Below, piece after piece: positions 27,431 to 35,619 of a stretch of 62,674 nucleotides of DNA. The stretch's first letter is position 1. Every line of letters starts with the position of its first letter. The stretch is taken from assembly GCA_944383305.1 (NCBI GenBank), contig CALWOZ010000008.1:1-62674 (forward strand), read 5' to 3'. The DNA comes from an uncultured Clostridia bacterium. Lineage in GTDB: Bacteria > Bacillota > Clostridia > Lachnospirales > CAG-274. The position numbers were made by a program, and so were the translations under genes. The notes under the pieces were generated by a model. The model was given only the letters and a program-made list of their open reading frames with translations. It did no database searches and had not been told where the DNA came from.

Positions 27431-28153
27431 TTATATTTCCCTCATAAATTTCATTTGTAATTCTTTCACTTCTTTAATCTTATATCTACTCAATGGAACT
27501 TGCTCTTTATTAAGTAGAAAAATTCTGTCTTTTTCTATACTTTCTATATAATCATAATTTACTATATAAGAATTAAAAGGCATAATAAATCTATATTCTT
27601 TTAAATTTTCATAAATTTCTTTTATTTTTCCATAAAATATAAATTCATTATTTATAGTTTTTAATATTATCTTTTTTGATTGTTTAACTGTGCTAAAATA
27701 TATTATATCTTTTAAACACACTCTATGCTTATTAACACCTATACTAAAATTAAAATATTGATATTGATTATTTATTAAATTTAACACAATATTTAATACA
27801 TCTACAACATCTTTATCTTTTATAGGCTTTACTAAAAAATCAATAGGCCTTATCTTAAATAGTTCCATAGCATAATTAGTATGTGATGATATATAAATAA
27901 TTTTTGTTATTTCATCTTTTAAATTTTGTCTTATATATTTTCCTATATCTATTCCTGTTAATTCATCTATTTCTATATCTAAAAATAAAATGTCATATCT
28001 TTCTCCTGTTTCTAAACTTTTTGTAAAACTTTTACAACTATAAAATATATCTATATCAAACTTTAAATAATCTTCATTTAAAATTTTAACTAAAGTGTTT
28101 TCTAAATAACTGCATATATTTATATCATCATCTAAAATAGCTATTTTTAACAT
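27431..28153 (-). CDS. agrA: AgrA-like LytTR response regulator
   Basis: 240 residues. Receiver domain with IAILDDD at the N-terminus, phospho-accepting Asp in ILFLDIEID and Lys in FLVKPIKD. The C-terminal LytTR DNA-binding domain spans about 135-238 (NKHRVCLKDIIYFSTVKQSKKI ... FIMPFNSYIVNYDYIESI). First gene of the leftward run, with AGGAGG five bases before ATG. The natural target is the repeat pair at 26102-26135. Gene order agrA-agrC-agrD-agrB differs from the staphylococcal agrBDCA order. Confidence 0.92.
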   Translation of the reverse strand: MLKIAILDDDINICSYLENTLVKILNEDYLKFDIDIFYSCKSFTKSLETGERYDILFLDIEIDELTGIDIGKYIRQNLKDEITKIIYISSHTNYAMELFKIRPIDFLVKPIKDKDVVDVLNIVLNLINNQYQYFNFSIGVNKHRVCLKDIIYFSTVKQSKKIILKTINNEFIFYGKIKEIYENLKEYRFIMPFNSYIVNYDYIESIEKDRIFLLNKEQVPLSRYKIKEVKELQMKFMREI

Positions 28154-28196
28154 ATATCCTCCTAAATAATATATAATAACAAATTTAACCTTTATT

Positions 28197-28224
28197 ATTA
28201 TATACTATTTTGTAGATTTTGCAA
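28197..28224 (-). promoter_or_regulatory. Sigma-A-type promoter for agrA
   Basis: TTGCAA (28219-28224), 16 bp, TATAAT (28197-28202) on the minus strand, about 40 bases before the agrA start. Good match to the vegetative consensus. Confidence 0.65.
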
Positions 28225-28268
28225 ATATTTTATATTTTATTATAAACATTAAGACATAATCAATTTCA

Positions 28269-28470
28269 TTAATAAATAATATTTTGATTATATCCTATAT
28301 TATTTTTTTTACAAACTTTTTTAAGTATTAATAATTTTTGTCCTAGATAAATTAAATCTAGATTTCCTATCCCATTAAGTTCTACTATATCATCTATTGT
28401 TGTGTTAAATTTTTTAGCTAAACAACAAAGAGTGTTGTCTGGTTGCACTGTATATAAACCTGTTAAGACG
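28269..28470 (-). pseudogene. Remnant of a LysM-domain protein
   Basis: A short open frame ending at TAA 28269 encodes a LysM motif: YTVQPDNTLCCLAKKFN, TIDDIVELNG, LIYLGQKLLI. LysM binds peptidoglycan and usually ends cell-wall enzymes. Upstream the frame closes after about a dozen codons, so only a C-terminal fragment survives. Its parent may have been a lysin associated with a mobile element or with the injection system. Confidence 0.6.
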
Positions 28471-28592
28471 AGAAATAAAAATTCTATGATTTATATACAT
28501 AACTTTTACAAAGCTAAAAAAATTGTATTGAAAATATCCATATTTTAGTTTATTATAAAATATACTTTTAATTTTTTAGATAATTCTTTTTA

Positions 28593-28700
28593 TTATGCAT
28601 CATTTACAAGATTTTTAAATGGTATTGCCAAGTTTTCTATACCACCTTTATTTTTTATCCATTTATATAACTCCTATTCTTTTGTTTGATATTTTTTGCT
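28593..28700 (-). pseudogene. Short C-terminal gene remnant
   Basis: A minus-strand frame, KYQTKE, TAG, ELYKWIKNKGGIENLAIP, then TAA at 28593, looks like the end of a protein with one internal TAG. I do not recognise it. It lies between the LysM remnant and the terminator of the restriction operon; the whole 28154-28807 gap otherwise holds only the agrA promoter and AT-rich sequence. Confidence 0.3.
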
Positions 28701-28710
28701 TTTAAAAATA

Positions 28711-28743
28711 AAAGAACAGAAAGTTTTTTCTTCCTGTCCTTTT
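28711..28743 (-). terminator. Terminator after the type III restriction operon
   Basis: Stem of about 12-13 bp with G-U pairs (minus strand AAAGGACAGGAAG, loop, CTTTCTGTTCTTT) followed by a T-rich stretch, 65 bases past the res stop. Confidence 0.6.
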
Positions 28744-28807
28744 TATAAAACTATTTTATAGTATATTAAGCAACATATAGTATTAATAAAAAAGTGTTTA
28801 ATATTTC

Positions 28808-31800
28808 CTATATCCATTTATCACTAACTGCAAAATCAATATTAGTATGTAATGCTTCAAAATGTTTTTTACCACATTTTATTTTCAGATTTTCTTTAAC
28901 TCTTAAATCATAGCTATTTGTGCTACCTTTAGTTTCTATAACAAAATAAAGTTTTTCTGTGTTATCTTCTTGTTTATAAACTGCCCAGTCTGGATTATAG
29001 CTACCAATAGGTGTATCTATTTTAAATCTTGATGGAAATTTAAAAAACATTTTTACACTAGGGTCATTATCAAGAGATTTAGCAAAACTTTTTTCTACTG
29101 TTTCACTATCATAGACAACATAATCATAAGGTGTTTTATTATGTTCAATTTTAAGTGCATTTTTATCTAAATAGGCAATTATTTCGCTTGTATCAAAAAC
29201 TTCTTGTATATAATATTCTTCATCTTCATTTTTTATGTAATATATACCATCAATAACTGTTTTAGCTTGCACCTCTTTGAAAATATCTGTTACTTGCTCT
29301 ATAAACTTTACAGGGTCGTTATAAATTTCATTTAATCTACCACTTTCATAAAGCACCTCTAAAACAGTTTTTAAATTAGTTTTAGATTGTATAGCTATTT
29401 TTCTAATATCTTGTAATGTTGGGTTAAACTGTTTATGCTCTATATTTGTATGTTTTTCGTGTTTTTCTTCAGAGTAAACACCTTGCTTTTCAACATTAAT
29501 ATCTGCATTTTTAGTTACAATTCTAACCTTATATATTGTAGGCATTTCTTTTAATTTTTCTATACATTCTTTTTTATAGCTTTGTTCATCTAGCTTAAAT
29601 CTGTATTTTGTTTTATATTTTATCTTTTCCCATAGTTCTAAAAAGTCTTGACTAACTAGCACTTGTTTATTTAACTTAACTACAACTTGCTTGTTAGCAT
29701 TGTTAATAGGCAATTTTATAGTAGATTTTAAGACAACATTACTTATATTGTTTTTAACATTTTCAAATCTTTCAGGTAGTTTTAGGTTGCCTGTTTCTAA
29801 ATCTTGTTTTAATGTAGATGTAACTTGTCCTTTGTTATCTATATATTGATTATCTTTAAAAGCATTATAAATTTCTCTTGCATCATCTTCTGTTATTGTT
29901 TTTTCTTCTTTAGTAATTTTTTCATAACTAATATTAGTTAATACTTTTGTATCAATATTTTCAATTTTTTGCTGTGTAAATATAGTTTCCACTTCTTTTT
30001 TAACATTTTCAAATTTTTCTGGTATGTTAAAAAAGTTGTCTTCTATATCATTTTTAATTTTTTCAGTATCAACATTGCCCTTGTTATCAATATAACCTAC
30101 TTTTTCAAAATGATTTAAAATTTCGTTAGCATCTTCATTTTTTATATTAACTTGTTCTATAACAGTTTGCTCATAAGTAATACCTATAAAAGAAGTTATA
30201 TCAAGGCTACCAAATTTTAACCCTGTTTCTTCTTCAATTTCTTTTTGTAAGTTTTTAGCAAAATCTTCAAAACTTTCATTAGCAATAATGTGTAAAATGT
30301 TAATATGCTTATCTTCTATACGCTCTCCCTCTTGATTTACACATAGCCTTAAACCTCTACCTATTTTTTGTCTTGCACTAAATTTTGATTTTTGGTCAAT
30401 AAGGGTGCAAACTTGAAAAACATTAGGGTTGTCCCAGCCTTCTTTTAATGCACTATGAGAGAAAATAAACCTTAAAGGACATTCAAAAGATAGTAAATAT
30501 TCTTTATCTTGCATAATAGTTTTGTAAGTATTTTCATCTTCGTTACTTTCGCCTTTAGTGTTTTTTAGTTTGCCTTTTTTGTCTTTAGAAAAATAACCAT
30601 TGTGCATTTTTTCAATAGGTTGATTAAATTTTTCTTTTAATATTTCATATTTAGGCAAGTTTATAAGCTCTGTATAACATTCTTCAAAGATTTTAGCATA
30701 TATACCTTTTTCGCCCTCATCTAACCTATATTTATCTACTTTATCAATAAAAAATAAGGATAAAATTTTTATTCCTAAATCTGTATAAATAAGTTCTTTT
30801 TCAAGATGTTGCTCAATAGTGCGTTTAATTTGCTCTTTTTTTATTAAATCTTCATCTATATCGCCTATTGCTTTGCCTAGCTTTAAAGTTTCTGCGTTGG
30901 CAAATTCTATATGCTCATTATTTTCAGTACAATCTATATTTGTAATAATATAGCCGTTATATTCTGGTCTGTTAGTAATAAGTTCTAAATCATCATTTTG
31001 TTTTAGTGTTTTTTTAGTTCTTGTAATTTTACCGTTTTTTAATATATCTAGCTCTACTTTAGCTTTAAAGTTTATACCACCAGTTACACCGTTATCCATA
31101 GATACCTCTAAAAGTTTTATATAAGGGGTGTTAAAATCTTGTGATGAAAAAACACTAGAAACAGAAATACCTTTAACTATACCCATTTGAAAAGCATCAA
31201 CAGGTGTTAATCTATAAATTAGATTAATTTTTTCTCTATGTGTAGCAGAATATTTTAAAATTGCTAAAGGGTTAAGAGAGTTTATAGCATCTTTAGATTT
31301 TTCTGTATTATCCACCGATTGAGGTTCATCTATAATAACAATAGGGTTAGTTTGTTTTATATACTCAATAGGTGTTCTAGCCAATTTGTCGTTATCTTGA
31401 TTAATAATATTTTCATCTTTTTTAAAAGCATCAATATTTATAATCATAATTTCAATATTATCAGATGTAGCAAAACTTTTAACTTGATTTAGCTTGCTAG
31501 AATCATATATAAAAACATTGTAATTTACATTATATTTTTTAAGCTCATCTTCCATCATTTGAAAAGATTTAAACACACCTTGTTTAATAGCAATACTAGG
31601 TACAACTATAATAAACTTTTTAAAGCCATATTTTTTATTAAGTTCAAAAATAGTTTTTGTATATGTATAAGTTTTGCCTGTTCCTGTTTCCATTTCTATA
31701 CAAAAAGTGTTATTTTGTGTATCGTTTGTAGTTTGTAACATATTTTGTTTTTGGACTCTTTGCATATTTTCAACTATTTTTTCATTAGGTATATTTATAT

Positions 31801-31954
31801 AATTTAGGCTTATATCATTAGCTATAAGTGTCATTTGAGTATCATTGTTATCATAAGTTGTAGTATACTCTTGTTTAGTCTGTCCGTTGAACAAATTTAC
31901 AACGCTTTGTATAGCTTGTTTTTGAAATGCTTGTTCTTTAAATTTTATTTTCAA
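28808..31954 (-). CDS. res: Type III restriction endonuclease subunit Res
   Basis: 1048 residues, full length for the family. Superfamily 2 helicase motifs: Walker A METGTGKTYTYTK near residue 90, Walker B IIDEPQ near 208, KEGWDNPNVF and QKIGRGLRL. Near the C-terminus a PD-(D/E)xK-like nuclease: NPDWAVY and FVIETKG. Res needs the Mod subunit (32517-34325) to recognise two head-to-head sites and cut after ATP-driven movement or diffusion. The frame ends with TAG and is intact. Confidence 0.95.
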   Translation of the reverse strand: MKIKFKEQAFQKQAIQSVVNLFNGQTKQEYTTTYDNNDTQMTLIANDISLNYINIPNEKIVENMQRVQKQNMLQTTNDTQNNTFCIEMETGTGKTYTYTKTIFELNKKYGFKKFIIVVPSIAIKQGVFKSFQMMEDELKKYNVNYNVFIYDSSKLNQVKSFATSDNIEIMIINIDAFKKDENIINQDNDKLARTPIEYIKQTNPIVIIDEPQSVDNTEKSKDAINSLNPLAILKYSATHREKINLIYRLTPVDAFQMGIVKGISVSSVFSSQDFNTPYIKLLEVSMDNGVTGGINFKAKVELDILKNGKITRTKKTLKQNDDLELITNRPEYNGYIITNIDCTENNEHIEFANAETLKLGKAIGDIDEDLIKKEQIKRTIEQHLEKELIYTDLGIKILSLFFIDKVDKYRLDEGEKGIYAKIFEECYTELINLPKYEILKEKFNQPIEKMHNGYFSKDKKGKLKNTKGESNEDENTYKTIMQDKEYLLSFECPLRFIFSHSALKEGWDNPNVFQVCTLIDQKSKFSARQKIGRGLRLCVNQEGERIEDKHINILHIIANESFEDFAKNLQKEIEEETGLKFGSLDITSFIGITYEQTVIEQVNIKNEDANEILNHFEKVGYIDNKGNVDTEKIKNDIEDNFFNIPEKFENVKKEVETIFTQQKIENIDTKVLTNISYEKITKEEKTITEDDAREIYNAFKDNQYIDNKGQVTSTLKQDLETGNLKLPERFENVKNNISNVVLKSTIKLPINNANKQVVVKLNKQVLVSQDFLELWEKIKYKTKYRFKLDEQSYKKECIEKLKEMPTIYKVRIVTKNADINVEKQGVYSEEKHEKHTNIEHKQFNPTLQDIRKIAIQSKTNLKTVLEVLYESGRLNEIYNDPVKFIEQVTDIFKEVQAKTVIDGIYYIKNEDEEYYIQEVFDTSEIIAYLDKNALKIEHNKTPYDYVVYDSETVEKSFAKSLDNDPSVKMFFKFPSRFKIDTPIGSYNPDWAVYKQEDNTEKLYFVIETKGSTNSYDLRVKENLKIKCGKKHFEALHTNIDFAVSDKWI

Positions 31955-32004
31955 TTTTTATCACCCTTGTTGAATATTAAATAATATTATCTATTGTTCT
32001 AATT

Positions 32005-32502
32005 TTATTGTTTTTCTTCATTATTTATTTCTTTTGATTTATTGTATTTATCTTTTAATATTTCATCTATTAAATCAATTTCATACTGTTCTATATCATT
32101 AGCATATTTATTTACACCTTGTTTATTAATATATATACTCCCATAATAAAATACTAAAAATAAAATTGTATAACCTATAATACTTAATAAATCAATACTT
32201 ATACTATTGCCTTCAACTTTAACCGCATTAATAGCTTCTAATATTTTTGTAAAGGAATATGATACTATACCTACACCAAAAGCAACTGCCAAATTTTTAA
32301 TCCCCAATAAATAATCTTCACTTAATCTATTTTGTCTTATTATATAATCTCTATTTGTTTTTGTATTTTTTTCTTCATATTCTTTATATAACTCTTCTAT
32401 CTCTTTTTTCAATTCTTTATATGTTGCATATTCCATATATTTTTCTTTTGTATAAGTTTTTTTAATTTTATGTACATCTTTAGTAATACTATCTTTTGAC
32501 AT
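32005..32502 (-). CDS. Two-helix membrane protein between Mod and Res
   Basis: 165 residues. A charged, coiled-coil N-terminal part (about 25-60), two membrane helices (about 68-90 and 100-122) and a charged C-terminal tail. It sits 14 bases after mod and about 50 before res, so it is co-transcribed with both. Type III systems normally have only Mod and Res. I recognise no family. It may be an added sensor or effector, or an independent passenger. Confidence 0.6.
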   Translation of the reverse strand: MSKDSITKDVHKIKKTYTKEKYMEYATYKELKKEIEELYKEYEEKNTKTNRDYIIRQNRLSEDYLLGIKNLAVAFGVGIVSYSFTKILEAINAVKVEGNSISIDLLSIIGYTILFLVFYYGSIYINKQGVNKYANDIEQYEIDLIDEILKDKYNKSKEINNEEKQ

Positions 32503-32516
32503 ATATATCTCTCCTT

Positions 32517-34325
32517 TTAATTTATATCATTTTCTCCTAAAATTTCAAACTGTATAGAATAATCTTTATTAATAATATGTTTAGCAGTAACCATTGCGGA
32601 AGTATCTTCAAAAGCGTCCATAGTTAAGATTAATTTAGCAGGTACATATTCAATAGCTTGTTCTATAACATCAATAGGGATATTTTTTTCAAAGCTAACT
32701 AAAACAAGGCAATCTTCGCCTATGTGATAAAATTTATAATTATCTACATCTAGGGAATAAATTTTTTCTGTTAAAGGGAAGCCATTTTTTATAAGTATTT
32801 CAAACATTGCATCTACTTCTGTTCTATCATCTAAAATTTCTTTAGCATTGTTTAAATATTCGTTTATATCTATATCTTCAAACAAAGGAACATTCCACCT
32901 ATTAAAGTTTGTACTATCTAGCTTAAACACTCTAAAGCCTGTATCTAGGTTTTCTGTATTTTCCATTTCTTCTTTAATTTTAGATCCTGCTCGTCTTATA
33001 CGTTCTTTTCCTATTTCACATATATTTTTGTATCCATTTTTGTAAGCCTCTGTTTTTTCATCACATAATTGAGGTAATTGAACCATTATATATTTACGGT
33101 TGCCACCGTCTTCTGCATTTAATTGCATTACTGCGTGAGCAGTTGTTGCCGAACCACTGAAAAAGTCTAATATTATATCATTACTATTTGAATTTGTAAT
33201 TATTTTCAACATTTCTTTTATATATGGTATAGGTTTTGATGTATCAAAAACTATATTTTTGAAAATATTTTTTATTTCATCAGAAGCATTCGCAGAATTT
33301 GAAACATTATCCCATATTGTTTCTGGTATCCTACCTTTATTTTCAAATAAAAATAGTTTTCTATAAATATTATCACCTTTTATAACAAGTTTATCATCAT
33401 CATCTAACTTTTGTAAATTTTCTTTACTAAATAACCATAATCTTTCACTAAAATAAATTCCATTTTTTGAAGTAAAATCATACTTAACTCCACCTTGTGT
33501 ACCTCTTGCCCAAGTTGCAAGTAATCTATATTCCCCTCTTTTATCATTATCTGGATTTTTATATGCTTTTTTTGTTTCTTCATCTAAATCTAACAAATTA
33601 ACATTAAAGTTTCTTTTATCTTTAGCATACAATAATAAATATTCGTGTGATTTACTAAACCATTTTGCTGAATTATCTCTTCCTCTTTTTCTTTTCCAAA
33701 TAACAGAAGATATAAGATTTTCTTCCCCAAAAACTTCATTACACATTTTTTTAAGGTTGTCCACCTCGTTATCATCTATACTAATAAAAATAACACCGTC
33801 ATCTTTTAAAAGGGTATGGGCAAGCATTAAACGTGGAAACATCATATTAAGCCAATCTGTATGAAAACGCCCACTTGTTTCTGGGTTAGATTTACCTGTG
33901 CTACTTACTATATTTTTATAATTTGCAAGGCTATCTTTGTAATTATCTTTATATACAAAATCACTTCCTGTGTTATATGGTGGGTCTATGTATATCATTT
34001 TTATTTTGTTGTAATACCCTTGTTGCAATATTTTTAATACCTCTAGGTTGTCCCCCTCTATGTATATGTTTTGGGTATCATTAAAATTTACACTTTCACT
34101 TTCACAAGGCAATAATGTTGCTTTTGTTCTCTCCCTTGCTACCTTGTAACATTCGTTTTTACCTTTCCACGTAAACTCATATTTTTCAAAATCTCTTTCT
34201 TCATATTCCCCTAGTATGTTTAATAACTGGTCTATCTTGACCTTGCCCTCAACTACACACTGTGGAAATATACTCCTTAATTTCTCTATATCCTCTTTTA
34301 CTATGTCCTTTGAATAACCGTCCAT
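32517..34325 (-). CDS. mod: Type III DNA adenine methyltransferase subunit Mod
   Basis: ATG at 34325 has AGGAG eight bases upstream and is preferred to GTG at 34334. About 602 residues. Beta-class N6-adenine motifs: MIYIDPPYNTG (motif IV) and IILDFFSGSATTAHA (motif I). Between them lies the variable target-recognition region (RKRGRDNSAKWF onwards). Mod methylates one strand of an asymmetric site and supplies specificity to Res. I see no simple repeat in the coding region that would suggest phase variation. Confidence 0.95.
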   Translation of the reverse strand: MDGYSKDIVKEDIEKLRSIFPQCVVEGKVKIDQLLNILGEYEERDFEKYEFTWKGKNECYKVARERTKATLLPCESESVNFNDTQNIYIEGDNLEVLKILQQGYYNKIKMIYIDPPYNTGSDFVYKDNYKDSLANYKNIVSSTGKSNPETSGRFHTDWLNMMFPRLMLAHTLLKDDGVIFISIDDNEVDNLKKMCNEVFGEENLISSVIWKRKRGRDNSAKWFSKSHEYLLLYAKDKRNFNVNLLDLDEETKKAYKNPDNDKRGEYRLLATWARGTQGGVKYDFTSKNGIYFSERLWLFSKENLQKLDDDDKLVIKGDNIYRKLFLFENKGRIPETIWDNVSNSANASDEIKNIFKNIVFDTSKPIPYIKEMLKIITNSNSNDIILDFFSGSATTAHAVMQLNAEDGGNRKYIMVQLPQLCDEKTEAYKNGYKNICEIGKERIRRAGSKIKEEMENTENLDTGFRVFKLDSTNFNRWNVPLFEDIDINEYLNNAKEILDDRTEVDAMFEILIKNGFPLTEKIYSLDVDNYKFYHIGEDCLVLVSFEKNIPIDVIEQAIEYVPAKLILTMDAFEDTSAMVTAKHIINKDYSIQFEILGENDIN

Positions 34326-34387
34326 TTTATTCACTCCTTATCTTTTCTATACTATATATTAATATATTTTTAAGTATTTTTAAAGTG

Positions 34388-34426
34388 TTTTTTTGTCTTT
34401 TTTTGTATTCTTTTTTGTGTTTTTTT
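34388..34426. promoter_or_regulatory. Phased A-tracts between mod and abiH
   Basis: Four T-runs on the plus strand (34388-34394, 34398-34404, 34411-34416, 34420-34426) have centres 10, 12 and 10 bp apart, i.e. one per helical turn. Such phased tracts bend DNA and can act as UP elements. They sit between divergent genes for restriction-modification and AbiH. Confidence 0.5.
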
Positions 34427-34439
34427 GTAATAATATGTA

Positions 34440-34468
34440 TTGTAAATCTTAAAACTCTATGATAAAAT
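34440..34468 (+). promoter_or_regulatory. Sigma-A-type promoter for the AbiH gene
   Basis: TTGTAA (34440-34445), 17 bp, TAAAAT (34463-34468) on the plus strand, about 40 bases before the ATG, which has GAGGAGG in front. Confidence 0.65.
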
Positions 34469-34509
34469 TTAAAAGTAAAGTCTAATATCTTAATCTTGAG
34501 GAGGTAGCT

Positions 34510-35532
34510 ATGAATATAACATTTCTAATTGGTAATGGCTTTGATTTAAATTTAGGCTTAAAAACAACTTACCATAATTTTTTAGATTATTATTATTTGA
34601 AAAATACAGATAATGATAATGAAAACATTAAAGATTTTAAGAAAATAATAGAAGAAGAAAGAGCTAAAGGTATTGATACTTGGGCAGATGCTGAAATTTC
34701 TCTTGGTAGAGTAACAAAAGAATTTGATGATGTAGATAAATTTTTAGACTGTTTTGAAGACTTTTGTTTAAAATTAAGTTATTATTTAGAAAATGAACAA
34801 AATAAAGTAAACTATGAATTAAACAAAGAAGTCATTATAAAAAACTTTGAATTTATTTTTTATAATTTAAAATTTTTAATTGATAGTAATTATCGACAAT
34901 ACTTTCCATATCTTATTAAAGATAAAGCAAATTTCAATACATTTAACTTTATTAACCTTAATTATACAAATACTCTTGATAATTTTTTAAAAATGTTTAG
35001 CAATATAAGCTATATAAAAATTCATAATTCATTAGATGAACATATGATACTAGGATTAGCAGATAATTCACAAATACATAATAAAGAATTTCTTAAAAAT
35101 AGAACTTTTGATGAACTTTTAATAAAAAAGTCTTGCGATGCTTATTTAGGAAATAATAAATATGAAATAGCCTCAGGTTATATCAAAAATAGTGATGTAA
35201 TTATTTTATATGGAGTATCTTTAGGAGAAACAGATAAATATCTATGGCAACAAATTTATAGTTGGTTAATATCAAATATAAATAACAAACTAATAATTTA
35301 TAATTTTGGTGTTGAAAATAATAAGATGAAAATCCGCCGCCATCAGAAAGAAAATGAAAAAAGAGATGAATTTTTAGAAATTTGCCAAAGTACAAATAAG
35401 GATCTGGAGTCTTTAAGAAAAAGAATATATTGTATAGAAAATAATATATTTGAAGGAATTAAAGATATATTTAAAGAATCTAATGATTGTAATATTAATA
35501 ATGAAAAATCTAATGTAAGTAATGTATCATAA
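34510..35532 (+). CDS. abiH: AbiH-family abortive infection protein
   Basis: 340 residues. The family-typical start FLIGNGFDLNLGLKTTYHNF is clear, and the middle has FINLNYTNTLDNF and KIHNSL, also seen in AbiH proteins. AbiH was found as a phage-exclusion gene in lactococci; its mechanism is poorly known. One of two real plus-strand genes in the long leftward run, divergent from mod and convergent with the helicase gene. Confidence 0.88.
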   Translation: MNITFLIGNGFDLNLGLKTTYHNFLDYYYLKNTDNDNENIKDFKKIIEEERAKGIDTWADAEISLGRVTKEFDDVDKFLDCFEDFCLKLSYYLENEQNKVNYELNKEVIIKNFEFIFYNLKFLIDSNYRQYFPYLIKDKANFNTFNFINLNYTNTLDNFLKMFSNISYIKIHNSLDEHMILGLADNSQIHNKEFLKNRTFDELLIKKSCDAYLGNNKYEIASGYIKNSDVIILYGVSLGETDKYLWQQIYSWLISNINNKLIIYNFGVENNKMKIRRHQKENEKRDEFLEICQSTNKDLESLRKRIYCIENNIFEGIKDIFKESNDCNINNEKSNVSNVS

Positions 35533-35550
35533 TGTATGAAAATTAAAAAT

Positions 35551-35593
35551 AAAAGGCAATTAAATAATAGTATTCTTATTTTAATTGCCTTTT
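35551..35593. terminator. Convergent terminator between abiH and the helicase gene
   Basis: Perfect 12-bp stem AAAAGGCAATTA / TAATTGCCTTTT (35551-35562 and 35582-35593) with A/T tails on both sides, serving both converging genes. Confidence 0.8.
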
Positions 35594-35619
35594 ATTTTAT
35601 AGTATCATTTTACAAACTT

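Noticed and set aside
1..28153. Prophage tail module instead of an injection system
   Set aside because: No capsid, portal, terminase, tape-measure or lysis genes; FHA, PP2C, Hsp70/DnaJ, VgrG-Rhs and PAAR-like genes fit a cellular contractile system better.
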